A DNA stretch of 11,884 nucleotides from Leptolinea sp. (GTDB lineage: Bacteria > Chloroflexota > Anaerolineae > Anaerolineales > Anaerolineaceae). Shown piece by piece: positions 1 to 8,900 of this stretch (position 1 is its first letter; the number at the start of each line of letters is the position of its first letter). Both the position numbers and the translations under genes were made by a program. The notes under the pieces are model-generated. The model did not search any database and was not told where the DNA came from. It saw only the letters and a program-made list of their open reading frames with translations. Location of the stretch: assembly GCA_022837205.1 (NCBI GenBank), contig JALHEL010000091.1, positions 1 through 11,884 of the forward strand. Reading direction: 5' to 3'.

Positions 1-3000
1 GCGATCCTCGACTAAATCCATAGCGACCAACAGGTCGTTTCGCCATTCGTCCGATTGGAAATTCATCAGCGTCAGCCAATAAGCATTTTTTCCGGGTCGG
101 ATCCCTCCTCCGACTTCCGGTAACGGACCTCTTTCCATCTCGTTGGCGAAGGATGAAAAGCGCAATACGATGCTGTTTCCCTCTTTTACCACTGCAGATA
201 AACCGATTTTTTCGGCTTTAATTTTTACGAGAATCTGAAAAAATAGATTTTGCACAATCTCGGGCAGCGGTCCGAATCGCTCCTGAAATTCATCTTTTAA
301 TCCGATCAGCTTTTCTTCCTCATGAATAGATGCAATCCGCCGATACAGTTTAATCCGGGTCTTTTGTTCGGGAATATATTCTTCAGGGATACCGATATCC
401 ATCGGCAGTTCTACCGTGATCGGGTTAAACAAAACCGCCATGTCTTTTGTGATACCGATCTCCTCATCCGATATCGAAAGTCCTTTATCTTCTTTGACTT
501 TCTTCACAGCCTGTGCTAAAAGGCGGGTGTACAAATTGAATCCGACCGCTGCAATCGAACCATGCTGTTTGTTTCCGAGAATTTCTCCCGCACCGCGCAT
601 CTCCAAATCGCGCATCGCAATCGAAAAACCCGCGCCCAATTGAGTATTTTCGGCAATTACTTCCAATCGCTCCAATCCTTCCTCGGTCGGATGGCTGCCG
701 CGTTGCTGGAAAAAATATGCATAGGCGCGTTGGGAGCTTCTGCCCACTCGGCCTCGGATCTGATAAAGTTGAGCCAATCCCAAAGTATCCGCCCGGTCGA
801 CAATCAAAGTGTTCGCATTGGGGACATCCAAGCCGGACTCAATAATCGATGTGCTCAACAACACGTCAATTTCCCGGTTATAGAAAGATTCCATCACCTC
901 GGACAATTCTTTCTCGGGCAATTGTCCATGACCGATTCCGATTCGGGCTTCCGGGACCAATTCCTGCAGGTGTTTTGCAATTGCATAAATGGATTGAACA
1001 CGGTTGTGAACGTAAAATACCTGTCCGTCCCGATCCATTTCCCGCATAATCGCTTGCCGGACCAGTTTATCCGAATAAGGACCGACATGGGTAACGATGG
1101 GCACCCGCTCATCAGGCGGTGTGTTGATACTGGAGATGTCGCGGGCTCCCGTCAACGCCATATAGAGCGTCCTGGGAATCGGCGTAGCGGTCATTGTTAG
1201 TACATCGACTTCCGTCCGCATTTTTTTCAGATACTCTTTTTGAGCCACGCCGAAACGCTGCTCCTCATCGATAATAATCAGACCCAAATCTTTGAATTTT
1301 ACATCCGGCGAAACCAAACGATGAGTTCCGATCACTACATCAATTTCCCCTTCAGCCAACTTCTTTAAAATTTGATCTTGTTCTTTCTGCGTCCGAAAGC
1401 GGGAAAGCATTTCCACGTTGACCGGATAAGAGGCAAAACGTTGCTTGAAGGTATCATAGTGTTGTTGGGCTAAAACCGTCGTCGGAACCATTACTGCCAC
1501 CTGTTTTCCGTCACAGGCTGCTTTGAAAGCTGCTCTCAAGGCAACTTCCGTCTTACCAAAACCGACATCCCCGCAAATCAAACGATCCATCGGCCGCGGC
1601 CGTTCCATGTCTTCTTTTACCTGACGGATAGCCCGCTTTTGATCTTCGGTTTCAATATAGGGGAAAGACCCTTCCATATCCATCTGCCAAGGGGTATCCG
1701 GCGAAAATGCATAACCCGGTGTGACCTGTCGTTTGGCATACAAGTCCAACAAATCTTCGGCCACTTCCACCACTTTTTCACTAACATGCTGTTTAACGCT
1801 CAGCCATTCCTGCGTTCCCAATCGGGTCAATTCGGGCGCCCGTCCGTCGGGACCGATATAGTTTGTCAACCGATCGGCTTGATGAACCGGCACAAACAGT
1901 TGATCTCCCTGAGCATATTCAATACATAAAAACTCTTTGGCGACACCGTCAATGGATCGGCTGACCAGTCCGGAATATCGCCCAATTCCATAGTCGATAT
2001 GGACGACATAATCTCCCGGCTTTAAATCCGCGAAATACTGTTCGGGAACATCAACCGTCTTCTGTTGAACTTTTCGAGGGATCGGTCGTTCCCAACCGAA
2101 AATTTCGCTATCCGTCAAAAAGTGGACAACCTGTCCTTCTCGGTTTGTAAATTTAAAACCCTCACTGATTGTTCCGGGAAGGATGATCGGTTTTTCCGGT
2201 ATTTCCGCTTCGGCACCCAGGTTATCCCATAAGGATTTCAGTCGTTGTTGTTGGCGGCTGACAACGAAAACTTTCTCGTTGTTGAACGATTTGTCAAGCA
2301 AAAAATCGATAAATCCGTTTACTTTACCGCCGAAGCGTTCTTCCGGTATAAACTTTTCCCCGATCGGAAGATTGCTGCCTTCTTCGCCACGGGAGAGATT
2401 GTGCCATTGAAAAGAATCCAACAGATCGCGAATTTCGGAAAAGCTGACATAAGGAGTCGGAAAATCTTCGGGAAGAATATTCTCCGTAATACTCTGATTT
2501 CGAAGTTTTTCGGCTTGCTCTTCGATGTCTTCCGCCAGTGTTTGAATACGAATCCAATCATCCGCCAATATCAGCGTATTTTCCGGCAAGTAATCCATCA
2601 GGCAGGAAGGCTGCGGATGAAGAATCGGAATCAAAAATTCATCGGGGCGGGAAGAAAAATAAGGATTTTCCGGAATCTCGGAAAACAGGAACTCCCGTGC
2701 CGGACCGATCTGAATACGTTCCAGTGAGGAGAGATTCCGCTGTGTAGCCGGATCAAAAGTCCGAATGGTATCGATTTCATCCCCGAAAAAATCAATCCGA
2801 ACGGGAAGAGCCGAATCCGGAGGCCAAATATCCAGCAAGCCGCCGCGTCTTGCAAATTTGCCGACTTCCACGACGGTTTCAACCGCTTCATAACCGATTT
2901 GAACCCAAAGACGAACCAGTTCTTCCTGAGTGATCTGTTGATTGATTCGCAGTGTCCGGATGGATTTAACGAAGTTCCTTTTTTCCATGGTTCTTGTCAT

Positions 3001-3399
3001 CAATCCACGGACCGATGTCACGATAAACGGAACATTCGCAGGTGCGGAAGCCGACGGAATCGCCCGTTCGGCGAGTGTTAAAAGTGTTCTCAAGCGCGAA
3101 GAACGGGTAGCCGGATCCCAATTTCCCTGTTCGTAAAATAACGGATCGGGCGCCGGAAACAACATTATTGAATCTTCCCCGAGCCAAAAGCCGAGTTCGT
3201 CGAACGCCAGAGTCGCATGCGACGGTTTATCCGTTATGTAGAGGACCGGTCGGTTTAATTCCTGATAAACCGCAGCCGCCACCGGGTAACGGGCAGCCCG
3301 AATGAGACCGGAAGAACTGAAATCGGTTTTCCGATCCTTCCGTTTGAATAGTTCCAGATATTTTTCCCAACCGGGGATTTTCTTAATTTGATCCAACAA
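1..3399 (-). CDS. mfd: Transcription-repair coupling factor Mfd (C-terminus cut by window edge)
   Basis: Mfd is an ATP-driven DNA translocase that removes RNA polymerase stalled at lesions and recruits UvrA for nucleotide excision repair. I translated the minus strand in one uninterrupted frame of 1133 codons to the window edge; the family usually has about 1150-1180 residues, so only the last few dozen are missing. Visible landmarks: a UvrB-like N-terminal module (RGGLLDIWPP near residue 185), the CarD-like RNA-polymerase-interacting domain beginning PGDYVVHIDYGIG near 461, Walker A GFGKT at 613-617, motif II DEEQ at 711-714, then TATPIPRTLYMALTGARDIS, motif VI QIRGRVGR at 880-887, and a C-terminal stretch including MRGAGEILGNKQHGS. 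The start is one of two adjacent TTG codons (3399 or 3396). I chose 3399 because AAGGA, lying in the last codons of pth, is 9 nt upstream of it. The gene begins 6 nt after the pth stop, so the two are surely co-transcribed and probably translationally coupled. No frameshift or missing motif is seen. Confidence 0.96.
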   Translation of the reverse strand, partial: MLDQIKKIPGWEKYLELFKRKDRKTDFSSSGLIRAARYPVAAAVYQELNRPVLYITDKPSHATLAFDELGFWLGEDSIMLFPAPDPLFYEQGNWDPATRSSRLRTLLTLAERAIPSASAPANVPFIVTSVRGLMTRTMEKRNFVKSIRTLRINQQITQEELVRLWVQIGYEAVETVVEVGKFARRGGLLDIWPPDSALPVRIDFFGDEIDTIRTFDPATQRNLSSLERIQIGPAREFLFSEIPENPYFSSRPDEFLIPILHPQPSCLMDYLPENTLILADDWIRIQTLAEDIEEQAEKLRNQSITENILPEDFPTPYVSFSEIRDLLDSFQWHNLSRGEEGSNLPIGEKFIPEERFGGKVNGFIDFLLDKSFNNEKVFVVSRQQQRLKSLWDNLGAEAEIPEKPIILPGTISEGFKFTNREGQVVHFLTDSEIFGWERPIPRKVQQKTVDVPEQYFADLKPGDYVVHIDYGIGRYSGLVSRSIDGVAKEFLCIEYAQGDQLFVPVHQADRLTNYIGPDGRAPELTRLGTQEWLSVKQHVSEKVVEVAEDLLDLYAKRQVTPGYAFSPDTPWQMDMEGSFPYIETEDQKRAIRQVKEDMERPRPMDRLICGDVGFGKTEVALRAAFKAACDGKQVAVMVPTTVLAQQHYDTFKQRFASYPVNVEMLSRFRTQKEQDQILKKLAEGEIDVVIGTHRLVSPDVKFKDLGLIIIDEEQRFGVAQKEYLKKMRTEVDVLTMTATPIPRTLYMALTGARDISSINTPPDERVPIVTHVGPYSDKLVRQAIMREMDRDGQVFYVHNRVQSIYAIAKHLQELVPEARIGIGHGQLPEKELSEVMESFYNREIDVLLSTSIIESGLDVPNANTLIVDRADTLGLAQLYQIRGRVGRSSQRAYAYFFQQRGSHPTEEGLERLEVIAENTQLGAGFSIAMRDLEMRGAGEILGNKQHGSIAAVGFNLYTRLLAQAVKKVKEDKGLSISDEEIGITKDMAVLFNPITVELPMDIGIPEEYIPEQKTRIKLYRRIASIHEEEKLIGLKDEFQERFGPLPEIVQNLFFQILVKIKAEKIGLSAVVKEGNSIVLRFSSFANEMERGPLPEVGGGIRPGKNAYWLTLMNFQSDEWRNDLLVAMDLVEDR

Positions 3400-3405
3400 C
3401 CTGCT

Positions 3406-4056
3406 TTATCCTTCCACAACCCCGTTGAATCGGGTCATCGCTTCCTGAATTCCGACGGATACAAAAGAAAGCGCTGCTTTGGTCGCATTCTCCAAAACAG
3501 ATGGCAAGAGTTTCGATTCCTCTTTCGAAAACCGATTCAACACATAATCCGTCACATCCATTTGGCCCGGCGGATGTCCGATGCCGCAACGTAAGCGAGC
3601 AAAATCCTGAGTTCCCAAAAGTTGAATAATCGATTCTAAGCCTTTTTGTCCCCCGGAACCGCCTCCCGGACGCATTCGTAAGGTTCCGAACGGCAGATCC
3701 ATATCATCGTGAATGACCAGTAAATGTTCTCTGGGAATTTTGTAATAGTTCAATAACGGGATGACTGCCTGACCCGAACAATTCATATACGTTTGCGGCT
3801 TTGATAAAATTACTTTTTTCCCCTCATAAGCTTGAACGGAAATCAAAGCTTTCATTTGGCTTTTCTTGAACTCCGTCCGGAGTGTTTCCGCAATTCGATC
3901 GATCACCATAAATCCGAAATTATGGCGCGATTCACGATATTCGCGTCCCGGGTTGCCCAATCCGACCAGCAAATAAGGTTCGCCCCCGATCGATTCAACG
4001 ATAGGCTCCCGTTGTTTTTTTATTGTTTCAAAGAAATGTTCCATAGGTCTCGTCAT
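3406..4056 (-). CDS. pth: Peptidyl-tRNA hydrolase
   Basis: Cytoplasmic enzyme that cleaves the ester bond of peptidyl-tRNAs released prematurely from ribosomes, recycling tRNA. The 216-residue product contains the canonical core: YLLVGLGNPGREYRESRHNFG with the substrate-binding Asn35 and catalytic His45, KPQTYMNCSG with Asn92, and HDDMDLPFGT with the supporting Asp117 (E. coli equivalents N10, H20, N68, D93). The glycine-rich loop reads GGGSGGQKG, with Ser and Gln where the E. coli enzyme has His residues. The core starts near residue 28, so the protein has about 25 residues more at its N-terminus than typical Pth. A second ATG at 4044 would shorten this to 21, and neither ATG has a convincing Shine-Dalgarno, so the start is uncertain. 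Downstream mfd follows after 6 nt, and a small membrane ORF lies upstream in the same frame. Neighbouring pth and mfd also occur in Bacillus (spoVC-fin-mfd). Confidence 0.95.
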   Translation of the reverse strand: MTRPMEHFFETIKKQREPIVESIGGEPYLLVGLGNPGREYRESRHNFGFMVIDRIAETLRTEFKKSQMKALISVQAYEGKKVILSKPQTYMNCSGQAVIPLLNYYKIPREHLLVIHDDMDLPFGTLRMRPGGGSGGQKGLESIIQLLGTQDFARLRCGIGHPPGQMDVTDYVLNRFSKEESKLLPSVLENATKAALSFVSVGIQEAMTRFNGVVEG

Positions 4057-4113
4057 TTTCTGTAATCTTTGCCATAACCCGAAGAGGCAGGGAGTTCGGA
4101 ATGCCGTAAGATT

Positions 4114-4287
4114 TCATCGATATCGATAACTTCGCAGATCATGAATAATCTTCACAATAAAGAAAATTAGGATTACGAAGACAATCCCTAAAAATACCTT
4201 CAATCCCAAACTCATCAAGTCCACCGTCGCCGGGTTTCTTAACCCTTCCGGTGGAACTTCCGTCAATATCGCCGATTCCGCTAACAC
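4114..4287 (-). CDS. Small single-pass membrane protein, 57 aa, unknown function
   Basis: I do not recognise this gene. A GTG-initiated frame encodes a 57-residue peptide with a polar N-terminal part (about residues 1-25, including TEVPPEGLRNPATVDLM), one strongly hydrophobic segment VFLGIVFVILIFFIVKII at about 31-48, and a basic tail HDLRSYRYR. By the positive-inside rule the C-terminus would be cytoplasmic. AAAGG lies 6 nt before the GTG, a good ribosome-binding site, and a promoter-like pair lies about 50 nt further upstream, so this would be the first gene of the pth-mfd unit. The stop TGA is 57 nt before the annotated pth ATG; the two frames are in register with 19 sense codons and no other stop between. 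A shorter ATG start at residue 25 (33 aa) is possible but has a poor ribosome-binding site. The frame could be chance, but the clean transmembrane pattern, start signal and position favour a real gene. Confidence 0.5.
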   Translation of the reverse strand: MLAESAILTEVPPEGLRNPATVDLMSLGLKVFLGIVFVILIFFIVKIIHDLRSYRYR

Positions 4288-4339
4288 TTCCCGCCTTTCT
4301 TCCGATTGTCATCCGTTATCATAACAACCGTAACATTTT

Positions 4340-4368
4340 AGTTTAACATGAGCGGGCCGAAGCTGCAA
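4340..4368 (-). promoter_or_regulatory. Candidate promoter of the small ORF-pth-mfd unit
   Basis: On the minus strand TTGCAG (4368-4363) and TAAACT (4345-4340) are separated by exactly 17 nt. They match the sigma-70-type consensus at 3 of 6 and 4 of 6 bases. Transcription would begin near 4333, giving a leader of about 46 nt before the GTG at 4287. It is an eye-fitted match and could be chance, but it lies in the only non-coding stretch upstream of this unit. Confidence 0.35.
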
Positions 4369-4452
4369 ATTTTACTGGAAAAACCATGATTTATTGATCA
4401 AAATCTCGACAAATCATCCTTAACCTTAAAGAAAACCGAATCAATTTACTGC

Positions 4453-4461
4453 TGGTAAAAT
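4453..4461 (+). promoter_or_regulatory. Extended -10 promoter giving a probable leaderless mRNA
   Basis: TGG followed by TAAAAT forms an extended -10 element (TGn plus a 5 of 6 match to TATAAT). The ATG of the serine hydrolase begins 7 nt after the hexamer, so transcription should start at or within a base or two of that ATG. No Shine-Dalgarno is present in the intervening bases and no clear -35 box is visible at 16-18 nt, consistent with an extended -10 and a leaderless transcript. The start codon choice and the promoter support each other. Confidence 0.45.
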
Positions 4462-4468
4462 TGTCTGT

Positions 4469-5821
4469 ATGAGAAGGCGAAGAAATACGTTAAGCATTCT
4501 GCGATGGACCTCTCTGGCATTAATCTTCATCGCGGTCCTGCTGACCAGTTTTCAATTAATCAGATACAGTCGAATGCGTTCCTCATTTCCTCCCGGCTTG
4601 ACGATCGGCGGTGTGCCGGTCGGCGGACTGAACTCATCGGAGGCCGGGGAACGTTTGGTTCAGGCTTATGGTATCCCCATCGAACTGATCTACGGGAATT
4701 CTTTGATACAGGTTCGCCCGTCTTCGGTGGGTTTTCAAATTAATCTGGAGACCATGTTGGCAGCGGCCGACTTACAACGGATTACGCAGAGCTTTTGGTC
4801 GGGATTCTGGAGCTATCTTTGGAATACACTTCCGGCTCCCGAACCGGTTCCCCTTTCGGCAACGGTTTCCAAGGAACGGCTGGTTGCTTACTTGGAAAAT
4901 GAAATCGTCCCCCGCTACGATCAGCCGGCAAAAGAACCGATCCCCGATCCGGGCAGCGCTCAATTTACGGAAGGAGTCCCGGGGCGCGAATTGGATATCG
5001 AACGTTCTGTCGTCTTGATCACGGAGGCACTCATGTCTCCGACAAATCGAAGCGTTAATTTGCCTTATGCGCTTTCCAAAGGCGAACAGATACCACCCGA
5101 TATCGCTTTTACCGCAGCCAGCACCATTAAGATTCCGATTATGACTTATGTCTATATCTACCGCGACGAACCTTTGGGTAAAACAACGGAAGATGATTTG
5201 AAACTGATGATCGAAATTTCGGAAAATACTCCGGCGGATCGCTTGCTGGAATCGATCGGCGGCACTTTGGCACCGATTTCTTTTACGGAAGATCTGCAAA
5301 AATTAGGATATAAAAACACTTTTTTGGGAGGCTTCTTCTATCCGGGTGCCTCTTTGCTCGCCAGATATGAAACTCCCGCAAACTCTCGCACGGACGTGAA
5401 CACATCCCCCGATGTCTATAACCAAACGACACCCGCAGAAATATCCCAGTCGTTGGATGACATTTATCAATGTGCGAATTTCAACGGAGGAGCCCTGAAA
5501 GCCGTCTTCGGAGATGCGATCAAACAGGAAGAATGCATCAAAATGCTGGATATGCTATCGGCAAACAAAACGGCCGTGTTACTTGAAGCGGGTGTACCGG
5601 AAGGCACCAAAATCGCCCATAAGCATGGGTGGATCCTTGAAAATGACGGATTAATCCACAGCATCAGCGATGCGGGAATCGTCTACACACCTAACGCTAC
5701 CTATATTCTGACAATGTTCTTCTATCATCCGGATCAACTTGTCTTTGATCCCACCAATATCATGGCTTCTCAAATATCGCGTGCGGTCTATCAGTTTTTC
5801 AATCCGGAGCAACCGAAATAA
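4469..5821 (+). CDS. Membrane-anchored class A beta-lactamase-fold serine hydrolase
   Basis: A 450-residue protein anchored by an N-terminal signal-anchor: MRRRRN positive cluster, hydrophobic stretch about residues 13-32. The enzyme part therefore lies outside the membrane. Residues about 39-200 resemble the peptidoglycan-binding-like domain found next to VanW domains (FPPGLTIGGVPVGGLNSSEAGERL; RSVNLPY). Residues about 205-445 carry class A beta-lactamase motifs: S218-T-I-K221 (S70xxK73), S251-E-N253 (S130DN), R299-Y-E301-T-P-A-N305 (R164-x-E166 to N170), TTPAE near 320 (helix after the omega loop), and K385-H-G387 (K234TG). Presence of the E166 equivalent suggests an acyl-enzyme can be hydrolysed, as in lactamases, rather than a pure penicillin-binding protein. 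The domain is compact: few residues separate the N-terminal domain from S218, and only 33 separate S218 from S251 against about 60 in TEM-type enzymes. Real substrate (beta-lactam, peptidoglycan peptide or other) is unknown. It is likely transcribed alone or with the next gene, 99 nt downstream. Confidence 0.85.
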   Translation: MRRRRNTLSILRWTSLALIFIAVLLTSFQLIRYSRMRSSFPPGLTIGGVPVGGLNSSEAGERLVQAYGIPIELIYGNSLIQVRPSSVGFQINLETMLAAADLQRITQSFWSGFWSYLWNTLPAPEPVPLSATVSKERLVAYLENEIVPRYDQPAKEPIPDPGSAQFTEGVPGRELDIERSVVLITEALMSPTNRSVNLPYALSKGEQIPPDIAFTAASTIKIPIMTYVYIYRDEPLGKTTEDDLKLMIEISENTPADRLLESIGGTLAPISFTEDLQKLGYKNTFLGGFFYPGASLLARYETPANSRTDVNTSPDVYNQTTPAEISQSLDDIYQCANFNGGALKAVFGDAIKQEECIKMLDMLSANKTAVLLEAGVPEGTKIAHKHGWILENDGLIHSISDAGIVYTPNATYILTMFFYHPDQLVFDPTNIMASQISRAVYQFFNPEQPK

Positions 5822-5835
5822 GAAAACGGTTAAGC

Positions 5836-5841
5836 TATAAT
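5836..5841 (+). promoter_or_regulatory. Candidate -10 box upstream of the Agl23-type gene
   Basis: A perfect TATAAT lies in the 99-nt gap between the serine hydrolase and the glycosyltransferase, 79 nt before the chosen ATG at 5921. No recognisable -35 hexamer is found 16-18 nt upstream, where the sequence is the end of the preceding gene. It would allow the long gene its own promoter; alternatively the two genes form one transcript. Confidence 0.3.
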
Positions 5842-5920
5842 CACCGATATACAAATGAAAAATTCAATCTGTTCTTTCCGGCGGAAAAAATCAGACAAAA
5901 CTTGAAAGGTTTTGAAATTT

Positions 5921-8900
5921 ATGGAAGAAACTGAACAAACTCAAAAACAATGGTTGGATCGACCGGTTTTAAATGCATTTCCCGCATTCTCAAGAGAAAA
6001 ACTGATCATCGCGTTGATTATCTTATTGACAATAATCAGCCGTTTCGCGATTCTCGGAAACCGGGTCATGTCTCATGATGAAGTCAATCATGTGGTTCCT
6101 TCCTACAGTTTATATTCCGGTAACGGTTACGTTCATGATCCCATTACGCACGGGCCGCTCCAATTTCACCTGGTGGCGTTATCCTATTTTTTGTTGGGTG
6201 ACAATGACTTTTCCTCCAGAGTACCGGCCGCTGTTTTCAGTATCGCGGCAGTTATCTTTGTCCTGTTCGGTTTTCGAAAATATCTGGGACGAATCGGATC
6301 GTTGATAGGAGGATTTTTATTTTTAATTTCTCCTTTCCTGCTCTATTACGGTCGCTACACCCGTAACGAAGCTTTTATCGAACTCTTTGCGGTCTTAACA
6401 TTCTACGGAATTTTACGGTACTTTTCCAAGCGAGATCATTTTTCGCTATATTTATTGGCGGTGGTTACGGCGCTTCAGTTTACAACAAAGGAAGTTGCCT
6501 ATATTTATACGGCCCAACTATTGTTGTTCTGCGGTTTCGTTTTTCTTTATGATGTTTGGAATTTTCCTTGGGAAGAGATCCAAAAAAGAACGACAGCATT
6601 CGCTTTATTGCTTTTCGGAGCATTAATCGGCGCGGTCGGCCTTCTGCTGCTGAAATATGTTTCACCGGAATCCGGCGCCGATTTCCGGCAATATCTCGGG
6701 ATGGGGCTTCTGGCGATCGGCGCTTTGCTCGTGATTATCGATATCATTTCCGTCATTCGTCAATTCGGTTGGCAAATCATCCGTAAGTCGCCCGCTTTTA
6801 ACTTAATCGTTTTCATCGGTGCCTTAATTCTGCCGTTATTAACCGCTTTTCCGGTCCGGATGCTGGGCTGGGATCCGCTGGATTATTCCTCCGCGGGTAT
6901 TATCCACACGGGAATCGTAATGATCGTTCTTTTTGTTATTTCTTTCCTGATCGGGATCTGGTGGAATCGGAACGTTTTTCTGAAATCATTGATCGCTTTT
7001 TATTTGATTTTTATCACATTCTATACGACTCTGTTTTCCAACGGTCACGGCTTTTTTACCGGAATGGTCGGTTCGTTAGGATATTGGCTGACACAACAAG
7101 ATGTTCAAAGAGGCAGTCAGCCCCTTTACTATTATGCGGCGATTTTGATTCCGATTTACGAATATGTCGCGGTTGCAGGCAGTATTTTAGGGATTTTCTT
7201 CGCTGCCAAGCATCATTTGTTTTGGGCAATGCCCACCGATAATCTTTATGAACTGACGGAAGCAAAAGAATTGCCGGAAACGAATAATGCCGCTCCGGTT
7301 TCGGAAGGGGATGAAATACGGGCAGATTCTTTCGGCGACGATGAGAATATGGATTTACATCAGACTCTGAGCATCGATTTCATCGATAATTTGGAATCGC
7401 TGCATTTCGAAATCGAAGACAATGAACCTATTGAAAAAATAACGGAAATCGACGAACTAAGCAGCGTCCAAAGACAATCAACCGTCTTGCATCAAGCCCC
7501 GTCATTCCTATTATTCCTTTTCTGGGGACTGACTGCGTTGGCGGCTTATTCTTTTGCAGGTGAAAAAATGCCGTGGCTCACGGTTCATATCACCCTTCCT
7601 CTGTCGCTTGCCGCTGCTTGGGGAATCGGCTTCTTGTTGGAAAAAGCTCCTTGGCAGAAAATCGCTTCCGCAAAAGGTCTGATTGCCTTGGCAGCTTTAA
7701 TTTGCGGAACCTTTGCATTGAGCGGGCTCCTCTCATCGTTATTCGGACCGAATCCGGCTTTTGTCGGGAAAACATTGGATCAATTAAAGGCCACAAATCA
7801 ATTCATTTTTTCGGCGATAGCTTTTCTGCTTGTTCTTTTTGTCCTGTTCAGAACTTGGAAAGGTTGGAGCGGTAAAGATATTCTGACTTCCGTCGTTATT
7901 TATTTTGTCGCATTGCTTTGCATTCTCGAAGCGAGAACCGCTTATACGGCGTCATTTATCCATTATGATTATGCCAATGAACTGCTGGTTTATGCCCATG
8001 CCGCACCCGGTCCGAAAATTGTTCTGAGGCAAATCGAGGAAATCGGAGCGCGAACCGGAGAGGGAAAATCCATAAAAGTGGCATACGATAACGATGCGCT
8101 GTATCCTTATTGGTGGTATTTTCGGGATTATCCCAATAAATATTATTTTGGCGAAGAAAATCCGACACGTGAACTGCGAAATTATGATGTAATAATCGCC
8201 AATACTTCCAAAGACAGTCGTTTGATACCGATTGTCCGAGATGAATACTATCGATTTGAGACAATCCGCCTGTGGTGGCCGAATCAGGATTACTTCAATC
8301 TGACTTGGGATCGAATTCGGAAAAGTCTCGGCAACCCGCAAATGCGCTCCGCGCTTTTTGATATTTGGCTGAACAGGGACTACACCCAATATGCGCAAGT
8401 GACCGGTAAAAACACCTTCAGACCCGATAACTGGGACCCATCCGCACGGATGGTTGTATACATGCGAAAAGATTTATTAAAGAAAATGTATCAACTCGGT
8501 GATACCGCTCTTCTGTCTGGCTCGACCACGGAAGAAGAGGGAAATGTTACCGAGGACGATAAGTTCACCCAGCTGGATCCGGTTTTATCAATCGGTTCCG
8601 AAGGAACCGGCCCGGGACAATTCAATAACCCCAGAAATGTCGCCGTCGCTCAAGATGGTACGATTTATGTATTGGATTCGGATAACCAACGCGTCCAATA
8701 TTTCTCCCCAAGCGGCGAATATTTGGGAATGTGGGACGCAAAGGAGCAAGGCGGTTTTAATCAGCCGTGGGGAATCGCCGTCAGCCCCGAAGGTGAAGTT
8801 TTTGTGGCGGATACCTGGAATCATCGAATTATGAAATTCGGTTCGAAAGGTGAGTTCCTGTTGCAGTGGTATGCAAATGACCCGACCGAACCCAATAAGA

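Noticed and set aside
562..1200. Open plus-strand frame of 212 codons across the mfd helicase region
   Set aside because: The minus strand here encodes Mfd motifs V and VI and the region following without interruption; the plus-strand translation matches nothing recognisable.
4315..4325. Short palindrome GTTATCATAAC near the inferred start of the pth operon transcript
   Set aside because: Only 5 bp per arm in AT-rich sequence, without a second copy or flanking symmetry; expected by chance too often to call an operator.
4066..4468. Possible structured RNA or riboswitch in the divergent gap
   Set aside because: Apart from the small membrane ORF and the two promoter candidates I see no long paired stems, T-run terminator or recognisable aptamer core here.
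4772..5299. Open minus-strand frame of 175 codons inside the serine hydrolase gene
   Set aside because: It is the shadow of the beta-lactamase-fold coding sequence, rich in Arg, Phe and Gln in the manner of antisense frames, with no start signal.
5912..5920. TTG start for the glycosyltransferase, three codons upstream of the ATG
   Set aside because: The GAAAGG ribosome-binding site is only 2 nt from this TTG but 11 nt from the ATG at 5921, so the ATG is the better start.
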